A model generated the notes under the pieces. It did no database searches. It was not told the DNA's origin and worked only from the letters and a program-made list of their open reading frames with translations. The translations under genes were made by a program, and so were the position numbers. From Bacterioplanoides sp965219715 (GTDB taxonomy: Bacteria; Pseudomonadota; Gammaproteobacteria; Pseudomonadales; Oceanobacteraceae): 64,000 nt of DNA. The stretch covers positions 1,984,001-2,048,000 of the forward strand of contig NZ_OZ244785.1 of the NCBI RefSeq assembly GCF_965219715.1, written 5' to 3'. Below are positions 53,007 through 62,243 of the stretch, one piece after another; the first letter of the stretch is position 1; every line of letters starts with the position of its first letter.

Positions 53007-54929
53007 TTACTTGTCTTTAACTTCTTCAAACTCAGCGTCTACAACGTCGTCGTCCTGACCACCTTGCTGTGCACCAGCGTCCGCTGCGCCTTCAGCACCT
53101 TGTTGTGCCTGAGCCTGTTCAGCGTACAGTTTCTGAGCCAGCGAGCTGGAAGCTTCAGTCAGAGCGTTGGTTTTCGCTTCGATGTCCGCTTTGTCGTCAG
53201 TCTTGATTGCTTCTTCAAGATCAGCAACGGCTTTTTCGATCGCAGTTTTCTCTTCTTCAGTCGCCTTATCACCGGCTTCTTCCAGAGTTTTCTTAGTTGC
53301 GTGAATCAGGCCATCGGCAGTGTTACGAACCTGAATCAGCTCTTCGAACTGCTTATCCGCTTCAGCATTCGCTTCCGCGTCTGCAACCATTTTCTCGATC
53401 TCGTCATCGCTCAGGCCAGAAGAGGCTTTAATAACGATGGACTGTTCTTTACCAGTCGCTTTATCTTTCGCACTTACGTTCAGAATACCGTTGGCATCGA
53501 TGTCGAAAGTAACTTCGATCTGAGGCACACCGCGTGGAGCCGGTGGAATATCAGCCAGATCGAAACGACCCAGAGATTTGTTTTGAGCCGCTTGCTTACG
53601 CTCACCCTGGACTACGTGAATGGTTACAGCAGGCTGGTTGTCATCAGCAGTCGAGAACACCTGAGATTTCTTCGAAGGAATCGTGGTGTTTTTCTCGATA
53701 ACCGCAGTGGCAACGCCACCCATGGTTTCGATACCCAGAGTCAGAGGAGTCACGTCCAGCAGCAGTACGTCTTTCACGTCACCAGCCAGTACCGCACCCT
53801 GAATCGATGCACCAACGGCAACCGCTTCATCCGGGTTAACATCTTTACGTGGCTCTTTACCAAAGAACTCAGCAACTTTTTCCTGAACCATTGGCATACG
53901 GGTTTGACCGCCTACCAGGATCACTTCGTCGATTTCGCTGGAAGACAGATCAGCGTCTTTCAGTGCAATGCGGCAAGGTTCCAGAGAGCGAGAAACCAGA
54001 TCTTCAACCAGAGATTCCAGCTTGGCACGAGTCACTTTTACGTTTAAGTGCTTAGGACCAGTCGCATCTGCTGTGATGTATGGCAGGTTCACATCAGTTT
54101 GCTGTGCAGAAGACAGTTCAACTTTTGCTTTCTCAGCGGCTTCTTTCAGACGCTGCAGAGCCAGTGGGTCGTTGTGCAGATCGATGCCGCTTTCTTTCTT
54201 AAATTCGTCAGCCAGATACTCAATCATGGCCATATCGAAGTCTTCACCACCCAGGAAAGTATCACCGTTGGTTGCCAGTACTTCGAATTGCTTCTCGCCA
54301 TCAACGTCAGCAACTTCAATAATGGAGATGTCGAACGTACCACCACCCAGGTCGTATACCGCGATGGTGCGGTCGCCGCCTTCTTTGTCGATGCCGTAAG
54401 CCAGTGCCGCAGCCGTTGGCTCGTTGATGATACGCTTAACTTCTAAACCAGCGATCTTACCAGCATCTTTTGTTGCCTGACGCTGAGAGTCATTGAAGTA
54501 AGCAGGAACAGTAATTACTGCTTCGGTTACTTCTTCACCCAGGAAATCTTCTGCAGTTTTCTTCATCTTTTTCAGAACTTCTGCAGATACCTGTGGTGGT
54601 GCGAACTTGTCGTCTTTTACAGATACCCATGCATCGCCATTGTCCGCTTCGATGATTTTGTACGGAACCATAGAGATGTCTTTCTGAACCACGTCATCTT
54701 TAAAACGACGACCGATCAGACGCTTAATCGCGAACAGGGTGTTATCCGGGTTAGTTACCGCCTGACGCTTAGCCGGCTGGCCTACCAGAGTCTCACCATC
54801 GGTGTATGCGATGATGGAAGGAGTGGTGCGATCGCCTTCTGCGTTCTCAACCACTTTTGATTTTTCGCCATCCAGTACGGCAACACAGGAGTTGGTGGTG
54901 CCCAGGTCGATACCAATAATTTTACCCAT
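53007..54929 (-). CDS. dnaK: Chaperone DnaK (Hsp70)
   Basis: DnaK is the major Hsp70. The nucleotide-binding domain shows GIDLGTTNSCVAV, IINEPTAAALAYG and VYDLGGGTFDISI; the interdomain linker VLLLDVTPLTLGIETMGG and the helical lid with an acidic EEVKDK-type tail follow. ATG 54929 (GGAG 9 nt upstream) gives 640 residues. Expressed from a sigma-32-type promoter at 55004-55030. Confidence 0.98.
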   Translation of the reverse strand: MGKIIGIDLGTTNSCVAVLDGEKSKVVENAEGDRTTPSIIAYTDGETLVGQPAKRQAVTNPDNTLFAIKRLIGRRFKDDVVQKDISMVPYKIIEADNGDAWVSVKDDKFAPPQVSAEVLKKMKKTAEDFLGEEVTEAVITVPAYFNDSQRQATKDAGKIAGLEVKRIINEPTAAALAYGIDKEGGDRTIAVYDLGGGTFDISIIEVADVDGEKQFEVLATNGDTFLGGEDFDMAMIEYLADEFKKESGIDLHNDPLALQRLKEAAEKAKVELSSAQQTDVNLPYITADATGPKHLNVKVTRAKLESLVEDLVSRSLEPCRIALKDADLSSSEIDEVILVGGQTRMPMVQEKVAEFFGKEPRKDVNPDEAVAVGASIQGAVLAGDVKDVLLLDVTPLTLGIETMGGVATAVIEKNTTIPSKKSQVFSTADDNQPAVTIHVVQGERKQAAQNKSLGRFDLADIPPAPRGVPQIEVTFDIDANGILNVSAKDKATGKEQSIVIKASSGLSDDEIEKMVADAEANAEADKQFEELIQVRNTADGLIHATKKTLEEAGDKATEEEKTAIEKAVADLEEAIKTDDKADIEAKTNALTEASSSLAQKLYAEQAQAQQGAEGAADAGAQQGGQDDDVVDAEFEEVKDK

Positions 54930-55003
54930 AAGATTTGTCTCCAATGTCGGGCGGCGCTGGCCGCCTCAAAAAATAATTACAATAGTATTTGTGTTGATTT
55001 CTA

Positions 55004-55030
55004 TATATGTCCGATCAAATGGCTTTCAAG
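55004..55030 (-). promoter_or_regulatory. Sigma-32 promoter of dnaK
   Basis: CTTGAAA (55024-55030) with a -10 containing CATATA (55004-55009) at heat-shock spacing. A GGCGGC/GCCGCC hairpin (54950-54965) follows in the leader, just upstream of the ribosome site. Confidence 0.6.
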
Positions 55031-55090
55031 TGCCTTTTCAAATTTTGATCAGTAAATATTTATCCGAATGCAACAAGCGATTGAACTGCA

Positions 55091-55171
55091 TATGTTTTTC
55101 ACTCGCCGCATCCAATGAACGTCCTTGTTCTGGATGCTTACGCGGCGTCCTGCCGCTGCTTTGAAAAAATA
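55091..55171 (+). repeat. Copy D of the dispersed two-hairpin element
   Basis: Outer arms TATGTTTTTCA and TGAAAAAATA. The minus strand shows GCGGC-AGGAC-GCCGC and GCATCC...GGATGC enclosing GAAC-AAGGAC-GTTC. It lies between grpE and the dnaK promoter; grpE read-through RNA would display the GGA loops. The 312-bp grpE-dnaK gap contains otherwise only the dnaK promoter. Confidence 0.85.
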
Positions 55172-55241
55172 TCCAGCACAATGCTGGCTATTTTTTCGGG
55201 ATCTCTGCTGTTTGTTCAGCTTGTTCAGCAGCAAACAATTC

Positions 55242-55844
55242 TCAGGCGTTTTCGTCGATCTGCGGAGCGCCCTTGCTCACCATCACCATCGCCGGACGTA
55301 ACAAGCGGCCTTGCAGCGTGTAACCTTTCTGCATCACAGCGATAACTGTGTTGGGTGCCGCTTCAGCACTCTCAACCATCGACATTGCCTGGTGCAGTTC
55401 CGGGTTAAAGGTTTCACCCATCGGATCAACGGTTTCCACTTTGAATTTCGCCAGACCAGCAGCAAAACCCGTCAGTGTCATTTCAACACCTTCACGCAGC
55501 GGCTTAGTGGCTTCGTCATCACCGGCGGCTGCCAGTGCGCGATCCAGATTGTCTGCAACACCTAACATTTCGTTAGCGAACTTTTCCACGCCAAACTTGT
55601 GTGCTTTTTCCACATCTGCTTCAGCGCGGCGACGTACGTTCTGCATCTCAGCCTGAACACGTAACATCTGATCTTTCAGATCAGCGATTTCCTGTTGAGC
55701 GGCTTCCAGCAGAGAAGTCAGTGCTTCTTCACCGGTTTGCTCATTTGCGCCTTCAGCTGCTTCTTCTGCAGCGGCTTCGGTTGCTTCAACTTGCTCTTCA
55801 GCTGGATTCTGGATTTCGTCCTGAATGTTCTGCTCTTCAGACAT
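55242..55844 (-). CDS. grpE: Nucleotide exchange factor GrpE
   Basis: GrpE releases ADP from DnaK. An acidic, disordered N terminus (about 1-45), a long coiled coil (LLEAAQQEIADLKDQMLRVQ) and the C-terminal beta domain ending in GYTLQGRLLRPAMVMVSKG (part) are all present. ATG 55844 gives 200 residues, with AGGA 8 nt upstream. The heat-shock promoter lies 47 nt upstream of the start. Divergent from recN, the usual neighbour. Confidence 0.97.
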   Translation of the reverse strand: MSEEQNIQDEIQNPAEEQVEATEAAAEEAAEGANEQTGEEALTSLLEAAQQEIADLKDQMLRVQAEMQNVRRRAEADVEKAHKFGVEKFANEMLGVADNLDRALAAAGDDEATKPLREGVEMTLTGFAAGLAKFKVETVDPMGETFNPELHQAMSMVESAEAAPNTVIAVMQKGYTLQGRLLRPAMVMVSKGAPQIDENA

Positions 55845-55890
55845 CAACTTTTCCTCAATCAGGGGTCGTTCAACTTGTTTCGATGACTGG

Positions 55891-55919
55891 TATATGGGAA
55901 CGGAATACAGAGTTTCAAG
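55891..55919 (-). promoter_or_regulatory. Sigma-32 promoter of grpE
   Basis: CTTGAAA (55913-55919), a 14-nt spacer and CCCATATA (55891-55898) match the heat-shock consensus CTTGAAA-N13-15-CCCATNTA closely. Confidence 0.85.
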
Positions 55920-55950
55920 AGCATAAACAGCAGCAAAGCTGATTAAATTC

Positions 55951-55997
55951 TTGACAGATCAAGATACTGTACATATAAACACTGTATGTATAATCAG
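55951..55997 (+). promoter_or_regulatory. recN promoter with two LexA sites
   Basis: TTGACA (55951), a 17-nt spacer and TATAAA (55974) make a textbook sigma-70 promoter. A perfect LexA box CTG-N10-CAG lies at 55982-55997, and a near-box CTG-N10-CAC at 55967-55982 covers the -10. recN should be tightly SOS-controlled. Confidence 0.9.
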
Positions 55998-56011
55998 CAT
56001 TAAGGTGAGTT

Positions 56012-57688
56012 ATGCTGTCACATCTGTCGATACATCAGTTTGCACTAGTGGATGAACTGGAGCTGGAATTTAAGCCCGGCATGGCGGTGATTACTGGCGA
56101 AACCGGTGCCGGCAAGTCGATTTTGCTGGATGCTCTCGGCATCGCACTCGGACAACGAGCGGAAGCCGATAACGTGCGCTTTGGTGCCGACAAGGCCGAA
56201 GTCAGTGCCAGCTTCACCCCAAACGACAATGCCAGAAACTGGCTGGAACAACGTGACCTGCCAACGGATGACGATCAGATTATCCTGCGCCGTGTGGTTT
56301 CCTGCGAAGGTCGCTCGCGTGGTTATATCAATGGCCGCCCCGCTTCCGCTAATGACCTGAAAGATCTGGCACAGTGCCTGATCGATGTTCACTCCCAACA
56401 TGCTCACCAACGCCTGCTGCAGAAAGATACCCCACGACAACTGGTGGATGCCTTTGGCAATTTACAACAGGATGCCCGTGCGGTTTCACAAGCCTTTAAA
56501 CACTGGCAAAAGAATGCCCAACGGTTAAAAACCCTGAGCGAAGAAAGCAGCGAAATTCAGGCACAACGTCAGTTGCTCAGCTATCAGGTTGAAGAATTAC
56601 GTGAGCTGAACCTGAGCGAAAACGAACTGGACGAATTAGAATCCGAACATAAACGTTTAGCCAACGCTGAAACCATGTTACTCAGCGGCCAGCAAGCTCT
56701 GGCTTCCTGTCTCGGCGATGAAAGCGCTGAAATGGCCGCAACTCAGCTAGCCTATCAGGCAATGAACCTGCTGGGCCAACTGGACGATAATCATCCTACA
56801 TTATTGGAAGCCAAGGACCTGTTACAGCAAGCGCATATTCAGCTGGAAGAGGCTGGCTTATCGCTGCAACGTTATCTGGAACAAGTGGATATTAATCCTC
56901 ACCGGCTGCAACAAGTTGAAAACCGTTTAGGGGAAATCTTTTCGGTTGCCCGCAAACATCAGATTCAGCCACAACGTTTGTATCCATACTGGCAGGAACA
57001 GGAAAATCAGTTAGCGCAGCTGAATCTGAGCGACGATGATTTATTAGAACTTGAACAGGAAGTTGAGCGTTTACGTGAGCACTTCCAACAGCTGGCGCAA
57101 AAACTCTCTGGCAAGCGCCAGAAAGCGGCAACGAAACTTGATAAAGAAGTAGAAGCGCACTTTGAGTCGTTGGCATTAGGTCGTGCGCGTTTTATGACAC
57201 AACTAACAGCGCTTGAACCTCAACAAGCCAATCATCATGGTATCGACAATATCAGTTTCCACGTGCAAACCAACCCGGGTATGCCATCCGGGCCGCTGGC
57301 CAAAGTAGTTTCCGGTGGTGAATTGTCTCGTATTAGCCTGGCGATTCAGGTGGTCACCGCCGCCACCAGCCAGATTCCGAGTTTGATTTTTGATGAAGTG
57401 GACGTCGGTATTGGTGGCGGAACTGCAGAGCGTGTTGGTCGTTTAATGCGTTCACTCGGTAAAGAAGATGGACAAGTAATGTGTGTCACCCACCAGCCTC
57501 AGGTTGCTGCTCAGGCTCACCAGCATTTTCAGGTGAGCAAAATCAGTGGCGATAATTCCACCCACACTCAGATTCGTGAATTAAGCGACAAACAACGCTC
57601 GGAAGAGCTTGCACGTATGCTGGGCGGTGTGGATATTACTCAGCAAACCCTGGCACACGCTCAGGAGATGCTGGATCTGGTGCAATAA
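56012..57688 (+). CDS. recN: DNA repair protein RecN
   Basis: RecN is an SMC-like ATPase that acts at double-strand breaks. Walker A GETGAGKS (about 30-37), a central coiled coil (about 160-370) and the ABC signature SGGELSRISLAIQ with Walker B LIFDEVDVGIGG are intact. 558 residues, standard. AGG lies 6-9 nt before the ATG. Controlled by the LexA sites immediately upstream. Confidence 0.98.
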   Translation: MLSHLSIHQFALVDELELEFKPGMAVITGETGAGKSILLDALGIALGQRAEADNVRFGADKAEVSASFTPNDNARNWLEQRDLPTDDDQIILRRVVSCEGRSRGYINGRPASANDLKDLAQCLIDVHSQHAHQRLLQKDTPRQLVDAFGNLQQDARAVSQAFKHWQKNAQRLKTLSEESSEIQAQRQLLSYQVEELRELNLSENELDELESEHKRLANAETMLLSGQQALASCLGDESAEMAATQLAYQAMNLLGQLDDNHPTLLEAKDLLQQAHIQLEEAGLSLQRYLEQVDINPHRLQQVENRLGEIFSVARKHQIQPQRLYPYWQEQENQLAQLNLSDDDLLELEQEVERLREHFQQLAQKLSGKRQKAATKLDKEVEAHFESLALGRARFMTQLTALEPQQANHHGIDNISFHVQTNPGMPSGPLAKVVSGGELSRISLAIQVVTAATSQIPSLIFDEVDVGIGGGTAERVGRLMRSLGKEDGQVMCVTHQPQVAAQAHQHFQVSKISGDNSTHTQIRELSDKQRSEELARMLGGVDITQQTLAHAQEMLDLVQ

Positions 57689-57717
57689 GCCGCAACGCCT
57701 TTTATCTCGCTCAAAAC

Positions 57718-57753
57718 AAAAAAGCCCTGATGACTCAGTCATCAGGGCTTTTT
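57718..57753 (+). terminator. Bidirectional terminator between recN and fur
   Basis: AAAAAAGCCCTGATGAC with its complement around a 3-nt loop; T-runs both ways, convergent genes. Confidence 0.93.
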
Positions 57754-57772
57754 ATATTCTGCCAGACAGTGC

Positions 57773-58177
57773 TTACTTCTTACGAACGTACAGCACCAGG
57801 CTATGGTCAACCAGCTCGAAGCCGTGCTCTTCAGCAATTTCATGCTGCAGGCGTTCGATTTGTTCGTTAGAGAACTCGATTACAGTACCATCATCAACGT
57901 TCACCATGTGGTCGTGGTGATCGCCACGGGCCAGTTCAAATACAGAGTGACCACCATCGAAGTTGTGACGCTCAACCAGGCCAGCACTTTCGAACTGAGT
58001 CAGTACACGGTAAACCGTTGCCAGGCCAACATCTTCACCGGCATCAATCAGAGAACGGTAAACATCTTCCGCGCTCATGTGGGCTTCCGGATTGCTTTCC
58101 AGAATGCTCAGAATCTTAACTCGTGGCAGAGTCACTTTCAGGCCCGCTTTGCGCAGTTCCACATTTTGATCGGACAT
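57773..58177 (-). CDS. fur: Ferric uptake regulator Fur, cysteine-free
   Basis: Fur represses iron-uptake genes when loaded with ferrous iron. The winged-helix domain (about 1-82) has VGLATVYRVLTQFESAGL, and the metal-binding region keeps the His cluster (GDHHDHMVNV) and GFELVDHSLVLYV. The protein has 134 residues and no cysteine at all, so it lacks the CxxC structural zinc site of E. coli Fur. Ribosome site GAGGAAAGC precedes the ATG. Divergent from bamE, as in Pseudomonas. Confidence 0.97.
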   Translation of the reverse strand: MSDQNVELRKAGLKVTLPRVKILSILESNPEAHMSAEDVYRSLIDAGEDVGLATVYRVLTQFESAGLVERHNFDGGHSVFELARGDHHDHMVNVDDGTVIEFSNEQIERLQHEIAEEHGFELVDHSLVLYVRKK

Positions 58178-58305
58178 GCTTTCCTCGAATATTTCACAGC
58201 AAGTTGAATTATCGGGTATTATCGCTTGTCTGAGCCATCATGCGCAACTGATAAGCATTTGCCAGAGCGCTGGGGACAAACGATTTGCCAATAATGAGTG
58301 TATTT

Positions 58306-58704
58306 ATGCGAGCGTCAATTCTGACTGTTTTACTGGGTTTTGCAACCCTGGCGGGCTGTGCTTTCCCGGGAGTTTATAAACTAAACGTGCAACAAGGCAA
58401 TATCGTAACCCATGACATGATCGAACAACTGGAACCTGGTATGACACAACGCCAGGTGGAATATGTTATGGGAACACCGGTTGTACAAAACCCATACGAG
58501 CAACAACGCTGGGACTACATTTATACACTGGAACAGCGCGACGTTATCACCAAGCGTTACCACATCAAAGTCTTCTTCGATGAACAAGGCAATTACACCC
58601 GCTACGAAGGTGAGCTGCCAGCGGATGAAAGCCTCGATAAGAGCCAGCTGGACGACCTGCCAGCACAGGAAGAAAAGCGCAATCTGCTGGATACCTCGGA
58701 ATAG
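58306..58704 (+). CDS. bamE: Outer-membrane assembly lipoprotein BamE
   Basis: BamE is a small lipoprotein of the BAM complex that inserts beta-barrel proteins. Signal peptide with lipobox TLAGC (Cys near residue 18), then the SmpA/OmlA fold with MIEQLEPGMTQRQVEYVMG and the conserved QRWDYIYTLEQ. ATG 58306 gives 132 residues. The C-terminal tail is acidic/basic and longer than E. coli BamE. Confidence 0.95.
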   Translation: MRASILTVLLGFATLAGCAFPGVYKLNVQQGNIVTHDMIEQLEPGMTQRQVEYVMGTPVVQNPYEQQRWDYIYTLEQRDVITKRYHIKVFFDEQGNYTRYEGELPADESLDKSQLDDLPAQEEKRNLLDTSE

Positions 58705-58724
58705 CATCAGCCGACGACCAATAC

Positions 58725-58763
58725 AAAAAAGCCCCGCATCCGTTCAGGTTGCGGGGCTTTTTT
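58725..58763 (+). terminator. Bidirectional terminator between bamE and rnfH
   Basis: AAAAAAGCCCCGCA/TGCGGGGCTTTTTT around an 11-nt loop. Confidence 0.92.
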
Positions 58764-58775
58764 ATGAGCCAGAGA

Positions 58776-59075
58776 TTACTTCTTGGTTTTCGCCGCCCGA
58801 TTGGCACGTGCCTGCTTCGGATCAATAATCAGCGGACGGTAAATCTCAATCCGATCGCCATCACGCACGGTATCGGTATCAGGTGCACGCGATGCCTTAC
58901 CAAAAATACCGTACTTGGCCTCATCCAGATTCAGCTCAGGAAACTCGTCCACAATGGTGGATTGTTGTGCCGCCTGACGAATGGTTGAACCCTCTTCGAC
59001 CTGAACTTTAAGAATCTTTTGTTTTTCTGGTAACGCGTAAGCCACTTCAATTTCGATCATGTTTACGTCTTCCAT
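58776..59075 (-). CDS. rnfH: RnfH-family protein (UPF0125)
   Basis: A ubiquitin-like-fold protein of 99 residues with the family motifs VAYALPEKQKI and DGDRIEIYRPLIIDPK. The biochemical role is unsettled; it is encoded beside ratA in most gammaproteobacteria (yfjF/yfjG in E. coli). ATG at 59075 or 59060 both have acceptable ribosome sites. It follows ratA by 14 nt, so they form an operon. Confidence 0.93.
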   Translation of the reverse strand: MEDVNMIEIEVAYALPEKQKILKVQVEEGSTIRQAAQQSTIVDEFPELNLDEAKYGIFGKASRAPDTDTVRDGDRIEIYRPLIIDPKQARANRAAKTKK

Positions 59076-59089
59076 CTTTGCCTACCCCG

Positions 59090-59521
59090 TTACTTATAAA
59101 CTTCTGCTGCGCGTTTTACGAAAGAATCGACCATCATATTCGCGACCTGCTTAAACACTGCAGCCATCGCCATACCCGTGACCCGGTTGCCCATTTCAAA
59201 ATCCAGATCCAGTGACACCTTACAGGCCTCATCAGACAGTGGATCAAAATGCCAGATGCCATGAAAACGACTGAACGGACCGTCAAGCAGCTTCATTTCC
59301 ATCCGATGTGGGCGCTCAAGAGTGTTGTGAGTCGAAAAGCTCTGATTAACCCCGGCTTTAGAGATGGTCAGCTCTGCTTCAATAAAATCTTCACCTTCAT
59401 TGATGACGTGAGTTTTTTCGCAGCCGTTTAGAAACTCCGGATAGCGGCGCACGTCGTTAACCAGATTAAACATCTGCTCTGCGGTGTGCATTACCAAAGC
59501 ACTGCGGGTAATGGTGGTCAT
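59090..59521 (-). CDS. ratA: RatA/PasT, START-type (COQ10-like) protein
   Basis: A 143-residue START/polyketide-cyclase-fold protein. Signature AEQMFNLVNDVRRYPEFLNGC near the N terminus. In E. coli RatA was described as a ribosome-association toxin; in other bacteria and mitochondria the fold serves ubiquinone binding (COQ10), so the role is open. ATG 59521 with GAGAG 5 nt upstream. The rnfH gene follows. Confidence 0.93.
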   Translation of the reverse strand: MTTITRSALVMHTAEQMFNLVNDVRRYPEFLNGCEKTHVINEGEDFIEAELTISKAGVNQSFSTHNTLERPHRMEMKLLDGPFSRFHGIWHFDPLSDEACKVSLDLDFEMGNRVTGMAMAAVFKQVANMMVDSFVKRAAEVYK

Positions 59522-59570
59522 GGCAACTCTCAGACAACACTCAAATAAAATCATCTTACAGCGCAAACAA

Positions 59571-59605
59571 AAACGCCGGAGCGGGATTATACCCGCTCCG
59601 GCGTT
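59571..59605 (-). terminator. Terminator of the symporter gene
   Basis: AAACGCCGGAGCGGG and its complement around a 6-nt loop, then TTTTTGTTT on the minus strand. Confidence 0.9.
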
Positions 59606-59635
59606 TCAGAGCATTAAGTGCTGTTTGGTCAGAGA

Positions 59636-60997
59636 TTAACCAAATACACCCAGACCATTCAGGAAGATGTAACCTACTGCAATTGGCGATACAAAACGTA
59701 CCATCACACGCCATACGTTGTAGATAAATGAACGATCCTTATCTACCTGTGCAGCGGTGTGGCTTTCTTTCATGAACCAGCCAACGAAGATCGCAATCAG
59801 GATACCACCCAGTGGCAGCATGATGTTGGAAGATACGAAGTCCAGGTTATCGAAGATGGTCTTACCGAAGAACTTAACTTCAGACCACTCGTTGAAGGAC
59901 AGTACAGTACCAATACCCAGCAGCCATGCCAGACCACAAATAACGGCAGTTGCCTGTACACGACCCAGGCCGCGCTCAACCGCCCATGCAACCGCTGGCT
60001 CAGCAATAGAAATTGCAGAACTCCACGCAGCAATGGCTACCAGAACGAAGAAAGCAACACCCAGAATGTCACCACCCGGCAGGCCACCCAGAGCCAGAGG
60101 GAAGGTCACAAACATCAGACCAGGACCCGCACCAGGCTCCAGGTTGTTGGTGAATACGATAGAGAACACGATGATACCGGCTACCAGTGCAACCAGAGTA
60201 TCAAGGAAACCAACGGTCATTACGGTTTTACCCAGAGACTCTTTCTCAGGCATGTATGCACCGTACGCCATGATGGCACCCATACCTAGAGACAGAGTGA
60301 AGAAAGAGTGACCCAGCGCCACAACAATACTTTCACCAGTCAGCTTGCTGAAATCGAAGTCAAACAGGAAGTGTAATGCCTGAGAGAAACCTTCAGTGGT
60401 CATCGCATAGCCTAGTAACAGGACCAGCATGATGAACAGCAGCGGCATCAGGATACGGATGGTATTTTCCAGACCTTTATTCACACCACGCGCAATCACG
60501 TAGGCAGTCAGGATCATAAAGATAGTGTGGTAAACGGTCAGCATGACCGGGTTAGCCAGCAATTCGTTAAATACCGCACCGGCTTTGTCGCCATCAGCAC
60601 CGGTAAAGGTACCTACAGCCATTTCACCAATATATTCCAGCGTCCAGCCAGCGATCACACTGTAGAACGATAAAATAAAGAAGCCAGCCAGAGCACCCAT
60701 CCAACCGATCACACGGAAGAACTTAGGCGCTTCGTATTCGTCGGTCATGCTTTGTAACGCGTGGATAGGACTCAGACGCGTTTTGCGACCAATTAAAACT
60801 TCCGCCAGCATTACGGGGATACCCGCTGCCAGAATACACAGCAGATACACCAATACAAATGCACCACCGCCGTTTTCTCCAGTAATGTATGGAAACTTCC
60901 AGATATTTCCCAAGCCCACAGCAGAACCAGTCGCAGCCAGAATAAAGGTCCAGCGATTGTTCCAAATGCCGTGCATTCCCCGTTTGTCGTTATTCAT
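59636..60997 (-). CDS. Sodium-dependent transporter, NSS/SNF family
   Basis: A secondary transporter with about eleven membrane helices, 453 residues. The N-terminal signature WTFILAATGSAVGLGNIWKF is the sodium/substrate site of NSS proteins; LGHSFFTLSLGMGAIMAYG contains the second sodium-binding helix. Bacterial members import amino acids; the substrate cannot be told. It sits between ratA and smpB, which are neighbours in many relatives, so it may be an insertion into that block. Confidence 0.93.
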   Translation of the reverse strand: MNNDKRGMHGIWNNRWTFILAATGSAVGLGNIWKFPYITGENGGGAFVLVYLLCILAAGIPVMLAEVLIGRKTRLSPIHALQSMTDEYEAPKFFRVIGWMGALAGFFILSFYSVIAGWTLEYIGEMAVGTFTGADGDKAGAVFNELLANPVMLTVYHTIFMILTAYVIARGVNKGLENTIRILMPLLFIMLVLLLGYAMTTEGFSQALHFLFDFDFSKLTGESIVVALGHSFFTLSLGMGAIMAYGAYMPEKESLGKTVMTVGFLDTLVALVAGIIVFSIVFTNNLEPGAGPGLMFVTFPLALGGLPGGDILGVAFFVLVAIAAWSSAISIAEPAVAWAVERGLGRVQATAVICGLAWLLGIGTVLSFNEWSEVKFFGKTIFDNLDFVSSNIMLPLGGILIAIFVGWFMKESHTAAQVDKDRSFIYNVWRVMVRFVSPIAVGYIFLNGLGVFG

Positions 60998-61240
60998 AAT
61001 TTTATTATCCGTTTATCGGTTAAACCGGGCGTATTGTTCAAGATTTACTGTACTGGCTCAAGCGTGAATCGGGCCAGACAGCCGATAAATACTACAATTG
61101 GGCAGCTTTTAACCAGATAGTCAGGTTTAACCTCCCTATATTCCTCAATAGCGATAAAAGGGTCAGTCCAATTCAAGGTAAATTTGAGCTTTTAACAGGA
61201 TGGTTATCAGCCAGCCCATCCTCGTTTATACTCCCCGGTT

Positions 61241-61720
61241 ATGAGCAAAAAGAAACCAAAGCCGAGTGGCAATACCATTGCCCTCAACAAAAAAGCCCGC
61301 CACGATTACTTCATTGAAGACAAGCTCGAAGCCGGCATTGCCCTGACAGGCTGGGAAGTAAAATCCCTGCGCCAGGGTAAAGTGCAACTGGTCGACAGCT
61401 ACATCGTTTTCCATAAAGGTGAAGCCTGGCTGACCGGCGCGTTAATCACGCCGTTAAAAGAAGCGTCGACGCATGTGATCTGCGAGCCACGTCGTGAACG
61501 CAAGCTGCTGATGCACCGCAAAGAGCTGGATCGTCTGCAACAGAAGATCGCGGCGAAAGGTCATACCTGCGTGTGCACCGCACTGTACTGGAAAGGCCCG
61601 AACGTCAAAGCGGAAGTGGCACTGGCCAAAGGTAAGCAGAACCATGACAAACGTGCTGCAACTAAAGATAAAGACTGGAATAAACAAAAAGAACGCCTGA
61701 TGAAGCATTCAGTACGCTAA
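61241..61720 (+). CDS. smpB: SsrA-binding protein SmpB
   Basis: SmpB binds tmRNA and brings it to stalled ribosomes. The 159 residues include KKARHDYFIEDKLEAGIALTGWEVKSLR (in part: GWEVKSLRQGK), the RNA-binding core, and the C-terminal basic tail (KDWNKQKERLMKHS) that enters the mRNA channel. It precedes ssrA by 131 nt, the classical arrangement. Confidence 0.97.
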   Translation: MSKKKPKPSGNTIALNKKARHDYFIEDKLEAGIALTGWEVKSLRQGKVQLVDSYIVFHKGEAWLTGALITPLKEASTHVICEPRRERKLLMHRKELDRLQQKIAAKGHTCVCTALYWKGPNVKAEVALAKGKQNHDKRAATKDKDWNKQKERLMKHSVR

Positions 61721-61851
61721 CGTGCTAATATCTAAGGCGTTTTTCACTACTGAGTGGATTATGGGTTGAATTTATTCATCTCGTCACCATTTAAGTAGTA
61801 TGTCGTCAGGTTAGAGACTGATGACAACCATGCTGGTAAGCACAAGAATTC

Positions 61852-62211
61852 GGGGATGATTAGGATTCGACGTTGATTACAAAGCTATGGATGCATGTCG
61901 AGAGCGTACGGTGATCTCGTAAATAAACGCTGTACATTAGTTATAGTCGCAAACGACGAAAACTACGCACTAGCGGCATAAGCCCGCTTACACCAGAACT
62001 CGGGTGGCTATAGCCGGGGGACGGTGGCATCGTCTTATAGCCTCGCCTCGCGGACTTCGCTCGTAGTCCAACAGGTTAAACTTTAATCGAGACAGCTCTA
62101 AACACCCTGCCCCTCGGGTCGTGATGAGTTAAATGAATAGAGACGGCTAAGCATGTAGATTCTCTAGTGGAGGATTGGCGGACGGGGGTTCAAATCCCCC
62201 CATCTCCACCA
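61852..62211 (+). ncRNA. ssrA: Transfer-messenger RNA
   Basis: tmRNA rescues stalled ribosomes and tags the product for proteolysis. The 360-nt RNA starts GGGGATGATTAGGATTCGAC and ends with the tRNA-Ala-like T-arm GGGGGTTCAAATCCCCC, acceptor stem GGGGATG/CATCTCC and CCA. The tag frame (resume codon GCA at 61949, stop TAA ending 61981) encodes ANDENYALAA, the common gammaproteobacterial tag. The 3' end serves as the integration site of the following element. Confidence 0.97.
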
Positions 62212-62243
62212 TATTGAAGTCCAAGCAAGTCCACGGACTTCCT

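Noticed and set aside
51685..55171. CRISPR-like array from the repeated elements
   Set aside because: The copies are far apart, in both orientations and without spacers of regular length; they are dispersed palindromes.
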